In this document: positions 50,581 through 61,622 of the stretch, piece by piece | How positions within the stretch are numbered: the first letter of the stretch is position 1 | Layout: each line of letters opens with the position of its first letter | Source of the DNA: Tetragenococcus halophilus | GTDB lineage: Bacteria > Bacillota > Bacilli > Lactobacillales > Enterococcaceae | DNA: 64,000 nt | Assembly (NCBI RefSeq): GCF_021474685.1 | Contig: NZ_JAKEIT010000003.1 | Span: forward strand, 1 to 64,000 | Direction: 5' to 3' | The notes under the pieces: generated by a model | What the model saw: the letters and a program-made list of their open reading frames with translations, nothing else | Database searches by the model: none | What the model was told of the DNA's origin: nothing | Position numbers and translations under genes: made by a program

Positions 50581-50621
50581 AAACAGTAGTCGTTAAGTTA
50601 GGCCGTTGCTGTTTATTTTTT
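50581..50621 (+). terminator. Terminator-like hairpin in the purA leader
   Basis: AAACAGTAGT pairs with GTTGCTGTTT (10 bp with G-U pairs), followed by ATTTTTTG, all between the predicted promoter and the purA start. It may lower read-through into purA or stabilise the 5' end. Confidence 0.5.
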
Positions 50622-50630
50622 GTTTACTAA

Positions 50631-51950
<1,320 letters not shown>

Positions 51951-51959
51951 AATAACTTA

Positions 51960-51992
51960 AAAAAACATCAGAGAAAATTTCTGATGTTTTTT
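51960..51992 (+). terminator. Terminator of purA
   Basis: AAACATCAGA and TCTGATGTTT form a stem with T-run. Confidence 0.9.
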
Positions 51993-52068
51993 TATAAACG
52001 TAAAAAGCTTAATTTATTTGAGAATATAAGGTATAATAAAGAAAAGCTAACGCCAAAGGAGCGAGAAT

Positions 52069-52938
52069 ATGTTTCAAATTATAACAGATGCCTGCTGCGA
52101 TCTATCGGCAGACTTGTTAGATAAGAATAAAATTGCTTATATACCTATGTTTGTTGAGTTAGAGGGGAAAGAATATACTGATGATCTTGGAAGAACTTTT
52201 GATAATTCATGGTTTTTAGATCAATTAAAAGAAAATAAACACCCAAAAACCACACAAATCAATGTTGGCAGGTATATGGACTTTTTTAGACCTTATGCTC
52301 AAAAAGGGATATCTATTTTATACGTCGGCTTTTCATCAGGCTTAAGCGGTTCTTATGAAAGCAGTCTAAATGCAATTGAGTTATTAAAAGAGGAATACCC
52401 TGATTTTACGGCCACTAGCTTTGATACAAAAACTGCTAGTTTGGGTCTGGGTATGTTGGTAATGGAAGCAGCTCGTTTACAAAAAGAGGGTAAGACCTTA
52501 GAAGAGACTGTTCAATGGCTAGGTATATGCAAAGAGCATTTGCGTTCCTGGTTTACTGTTGATGATTTGAAACATTTGGTACATGGCGGTAGAGTAACCA
52601 AAGCACAAGCAGCGATCGGTGGTTTGTTAAATATTAAACCCATTCTTAATGTGGATGAAAAAGGTCAGTTACAAAGTGTTGATAAAGTGCATGGACGTAA
52701 AAAAGCTTTGCAGAGAATGATAGATGAAACAATTGAAGACCTGGATTTATCTATAATTAACCATTTTTATATTGCTTACAGTGGTGATGAGAAAGCCTTA
52801 GAAAAAGTTAGTAAACAGTTAAAACAACACTACCCAGAAACGCCAATTATATGCTATCCCTTAGGTCCTACGATCGCTAGTCATACAGGTTATGGTTGTA
52901 TAGCATTATTTTCAACGGGAAAAACAAAAAGATTTTAA
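52069..52938 (+). CDS. DegV family fatty-acid-binding protein
   Basis: Protein of 289 aa with the two-domain DegV fold. The N-terminal DACCDLSADLL, FSSGLSGSYESS (fatty-acid headgroup-binding region) and DDLKHLVHGGRVTKAQAAIGGLLNIKPIL blocks are typical. FakB proteins of this family present fatty acids to the FakA kinase; no fakA is nearby, so the role is assigned by family only. AAAGGAG precedes the ATG. Confidence 0.92.
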   Translation: MFQIITDACCDLSADLLDKNKIAYIPMFVELEGKEYTDDLGRTFDNSWFLDQLKENKHPKTTQINVGRYMDFFRPYAQKGISILYVGFSSGLSGSYESSLNAIELLKEEYPDFTATSFDTKTASLGLGMLVMEAARLQKEGKTLEETVQWLGICKEHLRSWFTVDDLKHLVHGGRVTKAQAAIGGLLNIKPILNVDEKGQLQSVDKVHGRKKALQRMIDETIEDLDLSIINHFYIAYSGDEKALEKVSKQLKQHYPETPIICYPLGPTIASHTGYGCIALFSTGKTKRF

Positions 52939-52972
52939 AAAACAAGCCTCTCCAATTGAAGGGGCTTGTTTT
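52937..52972. terminator. Bidirectional terminator between degV-type gene and ABC-F gene
   Basis: AAAACAAGCC and GGCTTGTTTT form a stem between convergent genes. Confidence 0.85.
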
Positions 52973-52987
52973 ACTTTTATCGTATAA

Positions 52988-54610
52988 TTAAGCATACAGT
53001 TGGTCCACACGTTCTTGTACGGCCTCATTTTCTAAGAATTCATCGTAAGTAGTATCCATACGATCAACGACACCTTGATCTGAAACTACAATGACACGAT
53101 TCGCTAATGTTTGTATAAATTCATGGTCGTGGGAAGTAAAAAGCAATGAACCTTTAAAGTCCATTAAACCGTTATTTAATGCTGTGATCGATTCTAGATC
53201 TAAATGGTTTGTCGGGTCGTCTAAAAGTAATACATTAGCTTTAGTCAGCATAAGTTTAGATAATAGACAACGAACTTTTTCACCCCCAGAAAGGACATTA
53301 ACTTTCTTATTGACTTCTTCACCAGAAAATAACATTCTTCCTAAGAAGCTTCGTAAAAAGGTATTATCATCTTCTTCTTTGTCCGCATATTGACGTAACC
53401 ATTCTAAAATAGTTAGGTTGCTATCAAATTCATTACTAGCATCTTTTGGCATATAAGCTTGGCTTGTGGTAACGCCCCAACGCACAGTACCTGTATCAGG
53501 TTTAGTATATCCAGTAATGACATTTAATAAAGTGGTAGTCGCAATGTCATCTTTAGCGATAAAAGCAACTTTATCATTTTTATTTAACGTAAAGGAAATG
53601 TTGTCTAAAATTTTCTTGCCATCAATTGTGACACTAACATTTTCTACTTGTAATAAGTCATTACCAATTTCACGTTCGGGTTTAAAACTTATAAAAGGAT
53701 AACGACGAGAAGAAGGCTGGATATCATCTAAAGTAATTTTATCCAACATTTTCTTACGTGAAGTTGCTTGTTTTGATTTTGAAGCATTTGCACTAAAACG
53801 AGCAATAAATTCTTGTAATTCTTTGATCTGTTCTTCTTTTTTAGCATTGGCTTGCTGTTGTAATTTTGTAGCTAATTGGCTGGATTCTAACCAAAAATCA
53901 TAGTTACCAACGTACAATTTAATTTTTCCATAATCTAAATCTGCCATATGTGTACATACTTTATTTAAAAAGTGACGATCATGAGATACGACAATTACAG
54001 TATTTTCAAAGTTAATCAAAAATTCTTCTAACCAATTGATTGATGGAATATCTAAACCATTTGTCGGCTCGTCAAGCAGTAAGACATCCGGTTTACCAAA
54101 TAGTGCTTGAGCTAGTAATACTTTTACTTTTTGCCCTTCAGTTAATTCACTCATCTGAACTTGATGCAATGCATCAGGGATATTTAATCCTTGTAAAAGG
54201 ACAGCTGCTTCTGATTCAGCTTCCCATCCGTTTAATTCGGCAAACTCCGTTTCTAATTCTGCGGCGTGTATACCATCTTCATCTGTGAAATCTTCTTTCA
54301 TATACACTGCGTCTTTTTCTTTCATTACATCATATAAACGTTTATGTCCCATGATAACAGTTTCGATCACCGGAAACTGTTCGTAATCAAAGTGATTTTG
54401 TTTTAGTACAGCCATCCGTTCATCAGGGCCCATGCTAACAGTACCTGTGGACGGTTCGATTTCTCCTGATAAAATCTTTAAGAAAGTAGACTTACCGGCG
54501 CCATTAGCACCGATTAAGCCGTAGCAGTTTTCAGGAGTAAATTTTAAATTCACGTCATCAAAAAGTTTGCGACCGGAAAAGTGCAAACTTACATTATTTA
54601 CAGTAATCAA
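52988..54610 (-). CDS. ABC-F ATPase (YkpA/YbiT type)
   Basis: Cytosolic ABC protein of 540 aa with two nucleotide-binding domains and no membrane part; the class acts on ribosomes. Domain 1 is canonical: Walker A GANGAGKST at 34-42, LTEGQKVKV as signature and Walker B VLLLDEPTNGLD. A charged linker (about 240-305) follows. Domain 2 is degenerate: its Walker A region reads VAFIAKDDIATTTLL without the GK(S/T), and its Walker B reads VLLLDDPTNHLD, with D in place of the catalytic E. The signature LSGGEKVRC is intact. Such asymmetry may be common in this subgroup. It is not one of the ABC-F resistance proteins as far as I can tell. Confidence 0.88.
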   Translation of the reverse strand: MITVNNVSLHFSGRKLFDDVNLKFTPENCYGLIGANGAGKSTFLKILSGEIEPSTGTVSMGPDERMAVLKQNHFDYEQFPVIETVIMGHKRLYDVMKEKDAVYMKEDFTDEDGIHAAELETEFAELNGWEAESEAAVLLQGLNIPDALHQVQMSELTEGQKVKVLLAQALFGKPDVLLLDEPTNGLDIPSINWLEEFLINFENTVIVVSHDRHFLNKVCTHMADLDYGKIKLYVGNYDFWLESSQLATKLQQQANAKKEEQIKELQEFIARFSANASKSKQATSRKKMLDKITLDDIQPSSRRYPFISFKPEREIGNDLLQVENVSVTIDGKKILDNISFTLNKNDKVAFIAKDDIATTTLLNVITGYTKPDTGTVRWGVTTSQAYMPKDASNEFDSNLTILEWLRQYADKEEDDNTFLRSFLGRMLFSGEEVNKKVNVLSGGEKVRCLLSKLMLTKANVLLLDDPTNHLDLESITALNNGLMDFKGSLLFTSHDHEFIQTLANRVIVVSDQGVVDRMDTTYDEFLENEAVQERVDQLYA

Positions 54611-54740
54611 TAAATTTCCTCGCTTTTTTCGTATTGGCCATTGTGGTCCTCAAGCTATTATAGCGATGAAACTGAAGTGTTTCAAGTCTGTGAGATAGAT
54701 ATAACGATTTTACAGCTAGTCTTAATACCTTATTAAAAAA

Positions 54741-54768
54741 GAACGAACAATTTAATTGTTCGTTCCAT
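54741..54768 (-). terminator. Terminator of the small membrane protein gene
   Basis: GAACGAACAA and TTGTTCGTTC form a perfect 10-bp stem; the minus strand continues with a T-run. Confidence 0.85.
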
Positions 54769-54771
54769 TTA

Positions 54772-54969
54772 TTATCTTCTTGGTCTTTTCCCTCTCTTAT
54801 TTGTTAACCAGTAAATGACACCGCCAATGATTAATAACGGAATACCAAATTTAAAAACAAGATATAAAACGCCTGTAGCTAGGGATAAGAGTATTTTCAG
54901 TACTAAGCTGGCTAAGACCAATCCGCCAATAATGATTAGAATATTTAAGAAATTCGAACGGCTTTTCAT
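54772..54969 (-). CDS. Small hypothetical membrane protein
   Basis: Not recognised. Product of 65 aa with two hydrophobic helices (about residues 8-32 and 38-55) and a basic C-terminal tail (NKRGKRPRR). GGAGGGAC precedes the ATG, and a strong terminator follows, so it is a real, monocistronic gene. Small two-helix proteins of this kind are common in lactic acid bacteria and have no known role. Confidence 0.7.
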   Translation of the reverse strand: MKSRSNFLNILIIIGGLVLASLVLKILLSLATGVLYLVFKFGIPLLIIGGVIYWLTNKRGKRPRR

Positions 54970-55135
54970 AATATGTCCCTCCTATTTTTCATATTAAGAA
55001 TAGCAAAATTTTTCTAGATTTACATCCGCCTCAAGCAGTAATTTTTTTGAAAAACTAATTAAGGAGAAACGATATATGAATATCAATTTAAAAAATATAC
55101 CTATTCATAAGTTTATTATATCGTTTTAAACTTGA

Positions 55136-55151
55136 CGTTTCACGTGAAACT
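55136..55151. other. parS-like site at the end of proA
   Basis: CGTTTCACGTGAAACT contains the 14-bp parS core GTTTCACGTGAAAC; only the outermost bases differ. It touches the proA stop codon. Confidence 0.75.
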
Positions 55152-56398
55152 TACGCTCTAGTCTGACCATCGCCGTAAATAATATATTTTATACTTGTTA
55201 AGGCTTCTAATCCCATAGGACCTCTTGCATGTAATTTTTGTGTAGAAATACCGATTTCCGCGCCAAATCCAAAAACGAAACCGTCAGTAAAACGAGTAGA
55301 AGCATTAACATAGACTGCTGCTGCGTCCACTTCGTTTAAGAACTTTTGCGCAGTAAAATAATTATCGGTTACGATAGCTTCTGAGTGTTTTGTATTGTAT
55401 CGATTGATATGGGAAATAGCTTCCTCAGCAGAGTCCACTACCTTTATAGCTAAGATATAATCTAGAAATTCGGTGGACCAGTCTTCTTCTGTTGCTAAAG
55501 TTGCAGAAGGAAGGTAATCACTAGCGATTTCATCTGCTCGTAGTTCAATACCAAGTTCTATTAAGCGTTCTTCTATTGCTGGTAAAAAGAAAGCAGCCAC
55601 TTCTTTATGAATCAACAGCGTTTCACATGCATTACAAACAGAAGGTCGCTGTGCTTTGGCATTGGCTACGATATCTGTAGCCATATTTAGTTGGGCGTCT
55701 TTATCAATGTAAATATGATTATTACCTGTACCTGTTTCAATAACGGGTACCTTTGCATTTTCTTTAACATGTTTGATTAAACCTTCTCCGCCTCTAGGAA
55801 TCAAGACGTCTAGAAAATCAGTTAATTGCATCATTTCATTAGCCGTTTCATGAGTTGTATCATCGATAAATTGAATTGCGTGAGAAGAGAATTGATTTTC
55901 TTCTAGTGCTTCTTGTAAGATACTGACTAGTAATTGGTTAGAATAAAAACTTTCTTTGCCACCTCGTAAAATAACGGCGTTACCCGACTTAAAACATAAA
56001 CTAGCTGCATCAGTTGTTACGTTAGGACGTGATTCATAGATAATGCCAATAACGCCAATAGGCACTTGTTTTTGTCCAATTGTCAAACCTTCTTCGTTTT
56101 TCCACATATGCTTAATAGTGCCGACGGGATCGTTTAGTTGAATGACCTGACGTATGCCTTCAGCCATCGCTTCAATTCGTTCTTCTGATAGTTTTAGGCG
56201 ATCTTTCATTACTTCTTTTATCCCATTTTCGTCTGCTTGTTCAAGATCTTTTTGATTGGCTTGTAAAATTTCTTCTGTGTTATTTTCGATAGCAAAAGCC
56301 ATCTTTTCTAAAAGTTGATTTTTTTCTTTTGTATCCAAAAGAGCTAATTGCGTAGCTGCTTCTTTTGCTTGTTGTCCTAGTGTTTGTAAATCTGTCAA
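55151..56398 (-). CDS. proA: Gamma-glutamyl phosphate reductase
   Basis: NADPH-dependent enzyme of 415 aa, second step of proline synthesis from glutamate. Family blocks are [31 protein letters not shown]-type sequence (about 115-145), the catalytic cysteine in [12 protein letters not shown], and the late [25 protein letters not shown]. It overlaps proB by 4 bp (ATGA). Confidence 0.96.
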   Translation of the reverse strand: MTDLQTLGQQAKEAATQLALLDTKEKNQLLEKMAFAIENNTEEILQANQKDLEQADENGIKEVMKDRLKLSEERIEAMAEGIRQVIQLNDPVGTIKHMWKNEEGLTIGQKQVPIGVIGIIYESRPNVTTDAASLCFKSGNAVILRGGKESFYSNQLLVSILQEALEENQFSSHAIQFIDDTTHETANEMMQLTDFLDVLIPRGGEGLIKHVKENAKVPVIETGTGNNHIYIDKDAQLNMATDIVANAKAQRPSVCNACETLLIHKEVAAFFLPAIEERLIELGIELRADEIASDYLPSATLATEEDWSTEFLDYILAIKVVDSAEEAISHINRYNTKHSEAIVTDNYFTAQKFLNEVDAAAVYVNASTRFTDGFVFGFGAEIGISTQKLHARGPMGLEALTSIKYIIYGDGQTRA

Positions 56399-57201
56399 AA
56401 TGATTCCCCCTTAAATAAAGTACCAACCTCTGCACCTTTTAAAATATCAAAAATGATCTTAGGTCTTTTGCCGTTTGCTAATACCATACTACCATTTACA
56501 TCTAAAACGCGTTTGGCTGCTTTAAGTTTACTAGACATACCGCCTGTGCCAAACTGATTGTTACTACCGCCTGCTTGTTTCATTAGCTCGTCATCAATTT
56601 TTGTAATTCGACGATGAAGTTTTGCTTGTTTATTTTTCAAAGGGTTATCAGAATAAAAACCGTCAATATCTGAGAGCATAATGAGTAACTCAGCCCGCGT
56701 TAATTCACTAACAATAGTTGAAAGCCGGTCGTTATCGCCAAACTTTGTTAAATGATCCAACTCGTCAACTGCTACTGTATCGTTTTCGTTAATAATAGGG
56801 ATGATTCCCATTCTTAGTAGTTCTTCTAAGGTATTTATTACATTGTTGCGACTTTCGGGATACTCTACAATATCTCTTGTTAAAAGAATTTGCGCTGTTT
56901 GTTGGCTGTACACTTGAAAACGTTGGTTATAAATATCCATTAATTCTGCCTGCCCCACAGCTGCTACAGCCTGTTGTTCCGGGATCGAAAAAGGTCGCTG
57001 GCTTAACTGCAGTTGGTTTAATCCTACACCAATAGCACCAGAAGAAACCAAAATAACCTCTTTTCCTTGATTCTGCAAATCAGTCAATACAAAAGCTAAT
57101 TCATCAATACTAGCTAAATTTATATTGCCGTTTGGATAAATTAAAGTTGTTGTTCCCACTTTGATTACGATACGCTTTGGGTCTGTAATTTCCTTGCACA
57201 T
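56395..57201 (-). CDS. proB: Glutamate 5-kinase
   Basis: Amino-acid kinase of 268 aa, first step of proline synthesis. [11 protein letters not shown] starts the domain, followed by [13 protein letters not shown] and [26 protein letters not shown] lies late. The C-terminal PUA domain found in E. coli is absent, as in several Firmicutes. An upstream ATG at 57213 lacks a ribosome site, whereas the ATG at 57201 has GGAG 6 bases before it. Proline is also a compatible solute, which could matter if the organism grows at high salt. Confidence 0.95.
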   Translation of the reverse strand: MCKEITDPKRIVIKVGTTTLIYPNGNINLASIDELAFVLTDLQNQGKEVILVSSGAIGVGLNQLQLSQRPFSIPEQQAVAAVGQAELMDIYNQRFQVYSQQTAQILLTRDIVEYPESRNNVINTLEELLRMGIIPIINENDTVAVDELDHLTKFGDNDRLSTIVSELTRAELLIMLSDIDGFYSDNPLKNKQAKLHRRITKIDDELMKQAGGSNNQFGTGGMSSKLKAAKRVLDVNGSMVLANGKRPKIIFDILKGAEVGTLFKGESF

Positions 57202-57306
57202 AATTTTCTCCATTTTTCTTTAGTTACTATCTATTGTACTAACAAATAAGCTTTTCGTCATTGATTATACAAAAAATATTAGAGAAAGTTTAGAATCAAA
57301 AATAAC

Positions 57307-57345
57307 AAAAAGTTGTTTGCCTGTATAAACAGACAAACAACTTTT
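57307..57345 (-). terminator. Terminator of the aldo/keto reductase gene
   Basis: AAAAGTTGTTTG and CAAACAACTTTT form a long stem just after the stop, with T-run. Confidence 0.88.
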
Positions 57346-58245
57346 TTATGATCTATATTGTTCTGTATCGTCCCAAGTTTGTACGGTTCCAGGGTTGATT
57401 GCATTATACCAGTCAAACTCATCATACCAAATCGTATGTTTCTTTTGATCCATTTCTTGGATTTTTTGAACATCTTTATCAGCTAATTCAAAATCAGCAA
57501 TTTGGCTATTTTCAATAATACGTTTTTGATGAGTAGATTTTGGAATGGTGATTACATCTTGTTGGTAATTCCAACGTAAAATAATTTGAGCAGCGGTTTT
57601 ATCGTATTTTTCTGCTAATTGATTTATGATTGGATCATTTAATGCTTTACCGCCACCTAATGGAGACCAGGCTTCTAATTGTATGCCAGTCATTCTTGCC
57701 ATTTCGTGAATTTCTTTTTCTTGGTTTAATGGATTGTATTCCATCTGGTTAACTGCTGGAGTAATGCTAGCATGATCAAGCAAATCTTGTAATCGTTCAT
57801 TATCAAAATTAGAAATTCCAATAGCTCGGATGTAACCGTCTTTGTACAATTTTTCCAAGGCATGCCAAGTGTCAATATAACGGCCATCCACTGGCCAATG
57901 AATCAAATATAAATCAATATAAGTTAATTGTAATTCATGCAATGTATCATAAAAAGCACGTATCGTTGAATCATAGCCAGCGTCTCCGTTAAATACCTTT
58001 GTTGTAATAAATAAATCTTTTCGATTGCCGCCGGTTTCTTTTAAGCCTTCACGTATCCCTATGCCAACGCCAGCTTGATTCCCGTATTCTTTAGCAGTAT
58101 CGATCAAACGGTAACCATTTTTGATTGCTTCGGTAACTGAGTTTTGTGCAGTATGATTGTCTGTTTGCCATACTCCTAAACCAAAATAGGGCATTTTTAC
58201 CCCGTTATTTAAAGTGGTAGTTTCATTTAAAATGCTTTTTGTCAT
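57346..58245 (-). CDS. Aldo/keto reductase
   Basis: NADPH-dependent reductase of 299 aa with the TIM-barrel AKR fold. The catalytic tetrad is visible: D in RLIDTAKEYGNQAGVG with Y, K in FITTKVFNGDAG, and H in YLIHWPVDG. The C-terminal cofactor region reads TIPKSTHQKRIIENSQI. Close to the family including 2,5-diketo-gluconate and methylglyoxal reductases; the natural substrate is unknown. It is a single gene divergent from dut. Confidence 0.93.
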   Translation of the reverse strand: MTKSILNETTTLNNGVKMPYFGLGVWQTDNHTAQNSVTEAIKNGYRLIDTAKEYGNQAGVGIGIREGLKETGGNRKDLFITTKVFNGDAGYDSTIRAFYDTLHELQLTYIDLYLIHWPVDGRYIDTWHALEKLYKDGYIRAIGISNFDNERLQDLLDHASITPAVNQMEYNPLNQEKEIHEMARMTGIQLEAWSPLGGGKALNDPIINQLAEKYDKTAAQIILRWNYQQDVITIPKSTHQKRIIENSQIADFELADKDVQKIQEMDQKKHTIWYDEFDWYNAINPGTVQTWDDTEQYRS

Positions 58246-58440
58246 TTATGTGATACCTGCCTTTCTTTTTTATTTAATTTTATCCTAACGCGTTGACTGA
58301 AAACTTGCAAAGATAAGCTTGTTTTATGAAAAACAAATGCATTTTTTATTAATTCTTGAGAAATTTTTAGAAAACAATAAGACATTCAGTTTTTTTGTCG
58401 AGATATGGTAAAATAGGCATAGTCTTTATGGAGGTTATTT

Positions 58441-58941
58441 ATGGAAAAAAGAGGATTTGAAGTAGTGACAGATTATAGAAAAAAGGAAATTCATTTACCA
58501 CAACGAGCGACCCATCATTCTGCAGGATATGACTTTGAAGCTGCAGAAGAAGTGGTGATCCCAAGTATTTGGAAACAGCTTTTAACAAGAAAAATCAACG
58601 ATAATACAACAACAGAAAAAAATATCAAGCCTGTTTTGGTACCTACAGGTATCAAGGCGTATATGATGGAAGATGAATTTTTACAACTGGCAAATCGGTC
58701 CAGTAATCCATTAAAACGTTTTTTACTTGTGGCAAACGGTGTGGGTGTTATTGATAGTGATTATTATAACAACTCAGAAAATGAGGGGCATATTATGTTT
58801 CAGTTTTCTAACTTCGGTTTAAAAGACAGGGTAATAAAAAAAGGGGAGCGAATTGGTCAAGGGATTTTCTTGCCGTTTTTAAAGGCGGATCAAGATCAAA
58901 CAACTCAAGACCGTACAGGTGGGTTAGGTTCGTCTGACTAA
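58441..58941 (+). CDS. dut: dUTP diphosphatase (trimeric dUTPase)
   Basis: Enzyme of 166 aa that splits dUTP to dUMP and pyrophosphate, keeping uracil out of DNA. Motif 1 is [10 protein letters not shown], motif 2 [11 protein letters not shown], motif 3 [11 protein letters not shown], and the C-terminal glycine-rich arm is RTGGLGSSD. An insert between motifs 1 and 2 (about residues 45-65) is slightly longer than in E. coli, as in lactococcal/enterococcal homologues. It lies 23 bp before radA. Confidence 0.93.
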   Translation: MEKRGFEVVTDYRKKEIHLPQRATHHSAGYDFEAAEEVVIPSIWKQLLTRKINDNTTTEKNIKPVLVPTGIKAYMMEDEFLQLANRSSNPLKRFLLVANGVGVIDSDYYNNSENEGHIMFQFSNFGLKDRVIKKGERIGQGIFLPFLKADQDQTTQDRTGGLGSSD

Positions 58942-58964
58942 GTAAAATAAAAAGAAGGGAAAAT

Positions 58965-60335
58965 ATGGCAAAAAAGGTAAAAACACAATTTGAATGTCAA
59001 AATTGCGGTTATATTTCACCTAGGTATCTAGGTAAATGTCCTAATTGTGGTAGTTGGAATTCGATGGTAGAAGAAAAACTACAAGATACTACTGACCGCA
59101 GAAATCGAACAACACTGACAGGCAGCAAGATGCAGCCGACGCTTTTAAAAGACGTTGTTCCTAAAAAAGAACCACGAGTAAAGACATCTCTAGACGAATT
59201 GAACCGTGTCTTAGGTGGAGGTGTGGTTCCAGGATCAATGATCCTATTAGGCGGGGATCCTGGTATTGGTAAATCTACCTTGCTGTTACAAGTATCGCAA
59301 CAGTTAGCAGCAACCGGTGGAACAGTACTTTATGTCTCTGGAGAAGAAAGTGCAGAACAAATCAAATTACGAGCTCAGCGTTTAGGCGATGCCGAAAATG
59401 ATTTTTATTTATTTGCTGAAACAAATATGCAAGATATTCGAGAAACAATTGAAAAACTGCAACCCGATTATGTGATCATTGATTCCATTCAAACGATGAC
59501 ACAACCAGATATATCAAGCGTGGCCGGAAGTGTTAGTCAAGTTCGAGAAACTACGGCCGAGTTATTAAAAATCGCTAAATCAAATGAAATTGCCGTCTTT
59601 GTGGTTGGCCATGTGACTAAAGAAGGTTCTATCGCTGGGCCTCGTATGCTAGAGCATATGGTTGATACAGTATTGTATTTTGAAGGAGATAAGTACCAAA
59701 GTTTTCGTATTTTACGGGCAGTAAAAAATCGTTTTGGTTCGACCAATGAGATCGGCATTTTTGAAATGTATGAACAGGGCCTCAAAGAAGTAAGTAATCC
59801 TTCGCAGGTTTTTTTAGAAGAACGATTAGAAGGAACTAGCGGATCTGCCATTGTGGTTGCGATGGAAGGAACGCGTCCTATTCTAGTGGAGATACAAGCT
59901 CTAGTTACACCAACGATGTTTGGAAATGCTAAACGAACGGCTACTGGCTTGGATTTTAATCGAGTTTCCTTGATTATGGCTGTATTAGAAAAACGAGCAG
60001 GCCTACTTTTACAAAATCAGGATGCTTACTTAAAAGCAGCTGGTGGTGTAAAATTAAATGAACCAGCGATCGATCTAGCTATAGCTATTAGTATCGCTTC
60101 AAGTTATAAAGAAAAAGGCACAAAACCTACTGAATGTTTCATTGGGGAAATCGGTCTTACAGGGGAAATTCGTCGCGTAAGTGCCATTGAGCAGCGCGTA
60201 AAAGAAGTTCAAAAATTAGGTTTTGAGAAAGTGTATATACCAAAGAATAATTTAAGCGGCTGGAAAGCGCCAGCTGACATCGAGGTTGTTGGTATAGCAA
60301 CACTTGATGAAGCATTAAAACGTATATTTAGGTAA
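58965..60335 (+). CDS. radA: DNA repair protein RadA (Sms)
   Basis: RecA-like branch-migration helicase of 456 aa. The N-terminal C4 zinc finger is [19 protein letters not shown]. The ATPase core has [14 protein letters not shown] and the RadA-specific KNRFGSTNE motif. The C-terminal Lon-protease-like domain (about 290-455) is complete. Located between dut and yacL, the order common in Enterococcus. AGAAGGG precedes the ATG. Confidence 0.97.
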   Translation: MAKKVKTQFECQNCGYISPRYLGKCPNCGSWNSMVEEKLQDTTDRRNRTTLTGSKMQPTLLKDVVPKKEPRVKTSLDELNRVLGGGVVPGSMILLGGDPGIGKSTLLLQVSQQLAATGGTVLYVSGEESAEQIKLRAQRLGDAENDFYLFAETNMQDIRETIEKLQPDYVIIDSIQTMTQPDISSVAGSVSQVRETTAELLKIAKSNEIAVFVVGHVTKEGSIAGPRMLEHMVDTVLYFEGDKYQSFRILRAVKNRFGSTNEIGIFEMYEQGLKEVSNPSQVFLEERLEGTSGSAIVVAMEGTRPILVEIQALVTPTMFGNAKRTATGLDFNRVSLIMAVLEKRAGLLLQNQDAYLKAAGGVKLNEPAIDLAIAISIASSYKEKGTKPTECFIGEIGLTGEIRRVSAIEQRVKEVQKLGFEKVYIPKNNLSGWKAPADIEVVGIATLDEALKRIFR

Positions 60336-60359
60336 AAATAGACAAACGGAGAGATGTAT

Positions 60360-61496
60360 ATGCAAAAACGAGTAATTACTGTTTTAATGGTTTTTGCTGG
60401 CGCAAGTTTGGGGATTTCTTCCTTACCCCTAGCTTGGGAAACAATTGGACAACAGCAAAATGAATGGTTGAATAATAATATTACCAATAGTTTGATCGGG
60501 GCACTTATTTTTTATTTATTTTCATTATTGGTAGTTAATTTGATTTCAACAGGAATTAAAAAGGTCGAAAAATGGTTGAGTGGATTTAGTTTAACTTATC
60601 TTTTATTTGGTGTCATGGGGACAATTTTGGGATTGATTATTGGTGTGATCGTCTCAATCCCCTTTTATAGCTGGGAAGTGCCTTTTGTTAATAGCATCGT
60701 CCCTTTTGTGCTGATGATTTTATTTGGTTATTTTGGCTTTCAAATCAGTGTGACCAGAATCGACGAATGGAAAAAACTTTTTGCGCCTAGGGGAAAGAAA
60801 ACTGAACAACAAACACAACAGTTACTTGATCGCAAGATAGAAGATAACTTTCATAAATATAAAATATTAGATACTAGTGTCATTATCGATGGGCGTATCT
60901 ATGATATCGCGCAAACGGGCTTTATTGAAGGCGTACTTTTAATCCCTAACTTTGTATTGGATGAACTGCAATATATTGCTGATTCTGGAGATAGTTTGAA
61001 ACGGGTGCGGGGACGACGAGGCTTAGATATTCTCAATTCTTTGCAAAAAGAAGATGAAATTTCTGTCGAAATGTATGATGGTGATTTTGAAGATATTTCA
61101 GAAGTGGATAGTAAGTTATTAAAATTGGCTAAATTGTTAGATGGTATCGTGGTAACCAATGATTATAATTTAAATAAGGTTGCTGAATTTCAAAATGTCC
61201 CTATACTAAATATAAATCAGCTAGCAAATGCGGTTAAGCCGGTTGTTATTCCTGGAGAGTCTATGGAAGTAATGATTATAAAAGCTGGTACTGAGCGTCA
61301 GCAGGGCGTGGCTTATTTAGATGACGGTACAATGGTAGTGGTAGAAGAAGGTCAACACTATATGAACGAACGATTAAGTGTGATTGTAACGAGTGCGCTA
61401 CAAACGGCTGCTGGACGTATGATTTTTGCAAAACCAGCTCATGCAGGAAGAGGAATCGATAATCAGGTACAAGATGATAAAACCAATAACAAGTAA
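60360..61496 (+). CDS. PIN/TRAM domain membrane protein YacL
   Basis: Protein of 378 aa. Four transmembrane helices (about residues 1-130) are followed by a PIN-type nuclease domain (about 160-275) with acidic residues in LDTSVIIDGRIYDI, DELQ and DGIVVTNDYNLNKVA. A C-terminal TRAM domain (about 290-350) follows. It is presumed to act on RNA at the membrane; its true target is unknown. Two ATG codons are close together; the second (60360) lies at proper distance from GGAGAG. Confidence 0.9.
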   Translation: MQKRVITVLMVFAGASLGISSLPLAWETIGQQQNEWLNNNITNSLIGALIFYLFSLLVVNLISTGIKKVEKWLSGFSLTYLLFGVMGTILGLIIGVIVSIPFYSWEVPFVNSIVPFVLMILFGYFGFQISVTRIDEWKKLFAPRGKKTEQQTQQLLDRKIEDNFHKYKILDTSVIIDGRIYDIAQTGFIEGVLLIPNFVLDELQYIADSGDSLKRVRGRRGLDILNSLQKEDEISVEMYDGDFEDISEVDSKLLKLAKLLDGIVVTNDYNLNKVAEFQNVPILNINQLANAVKPVVIPGESMEVMIIKAGTERQQGVAYLDDGTMVVVEEGQHYMNERLSVIVTSALQTAAGRMIFAKPAHAGRGIDNQVQDDKTNNK

Positions 61497-61622
61497 GTAA
61501 AGGCGGGCTAGATAGACATCAGGCTTTACTAATCCGTCATTTAAATGTACAATTTTAGCTGAATAGTTATATTTATATTGAGTAATAAGCGACTAAGATT
61601 TAAATAGAAGAGGAAGATGAAA

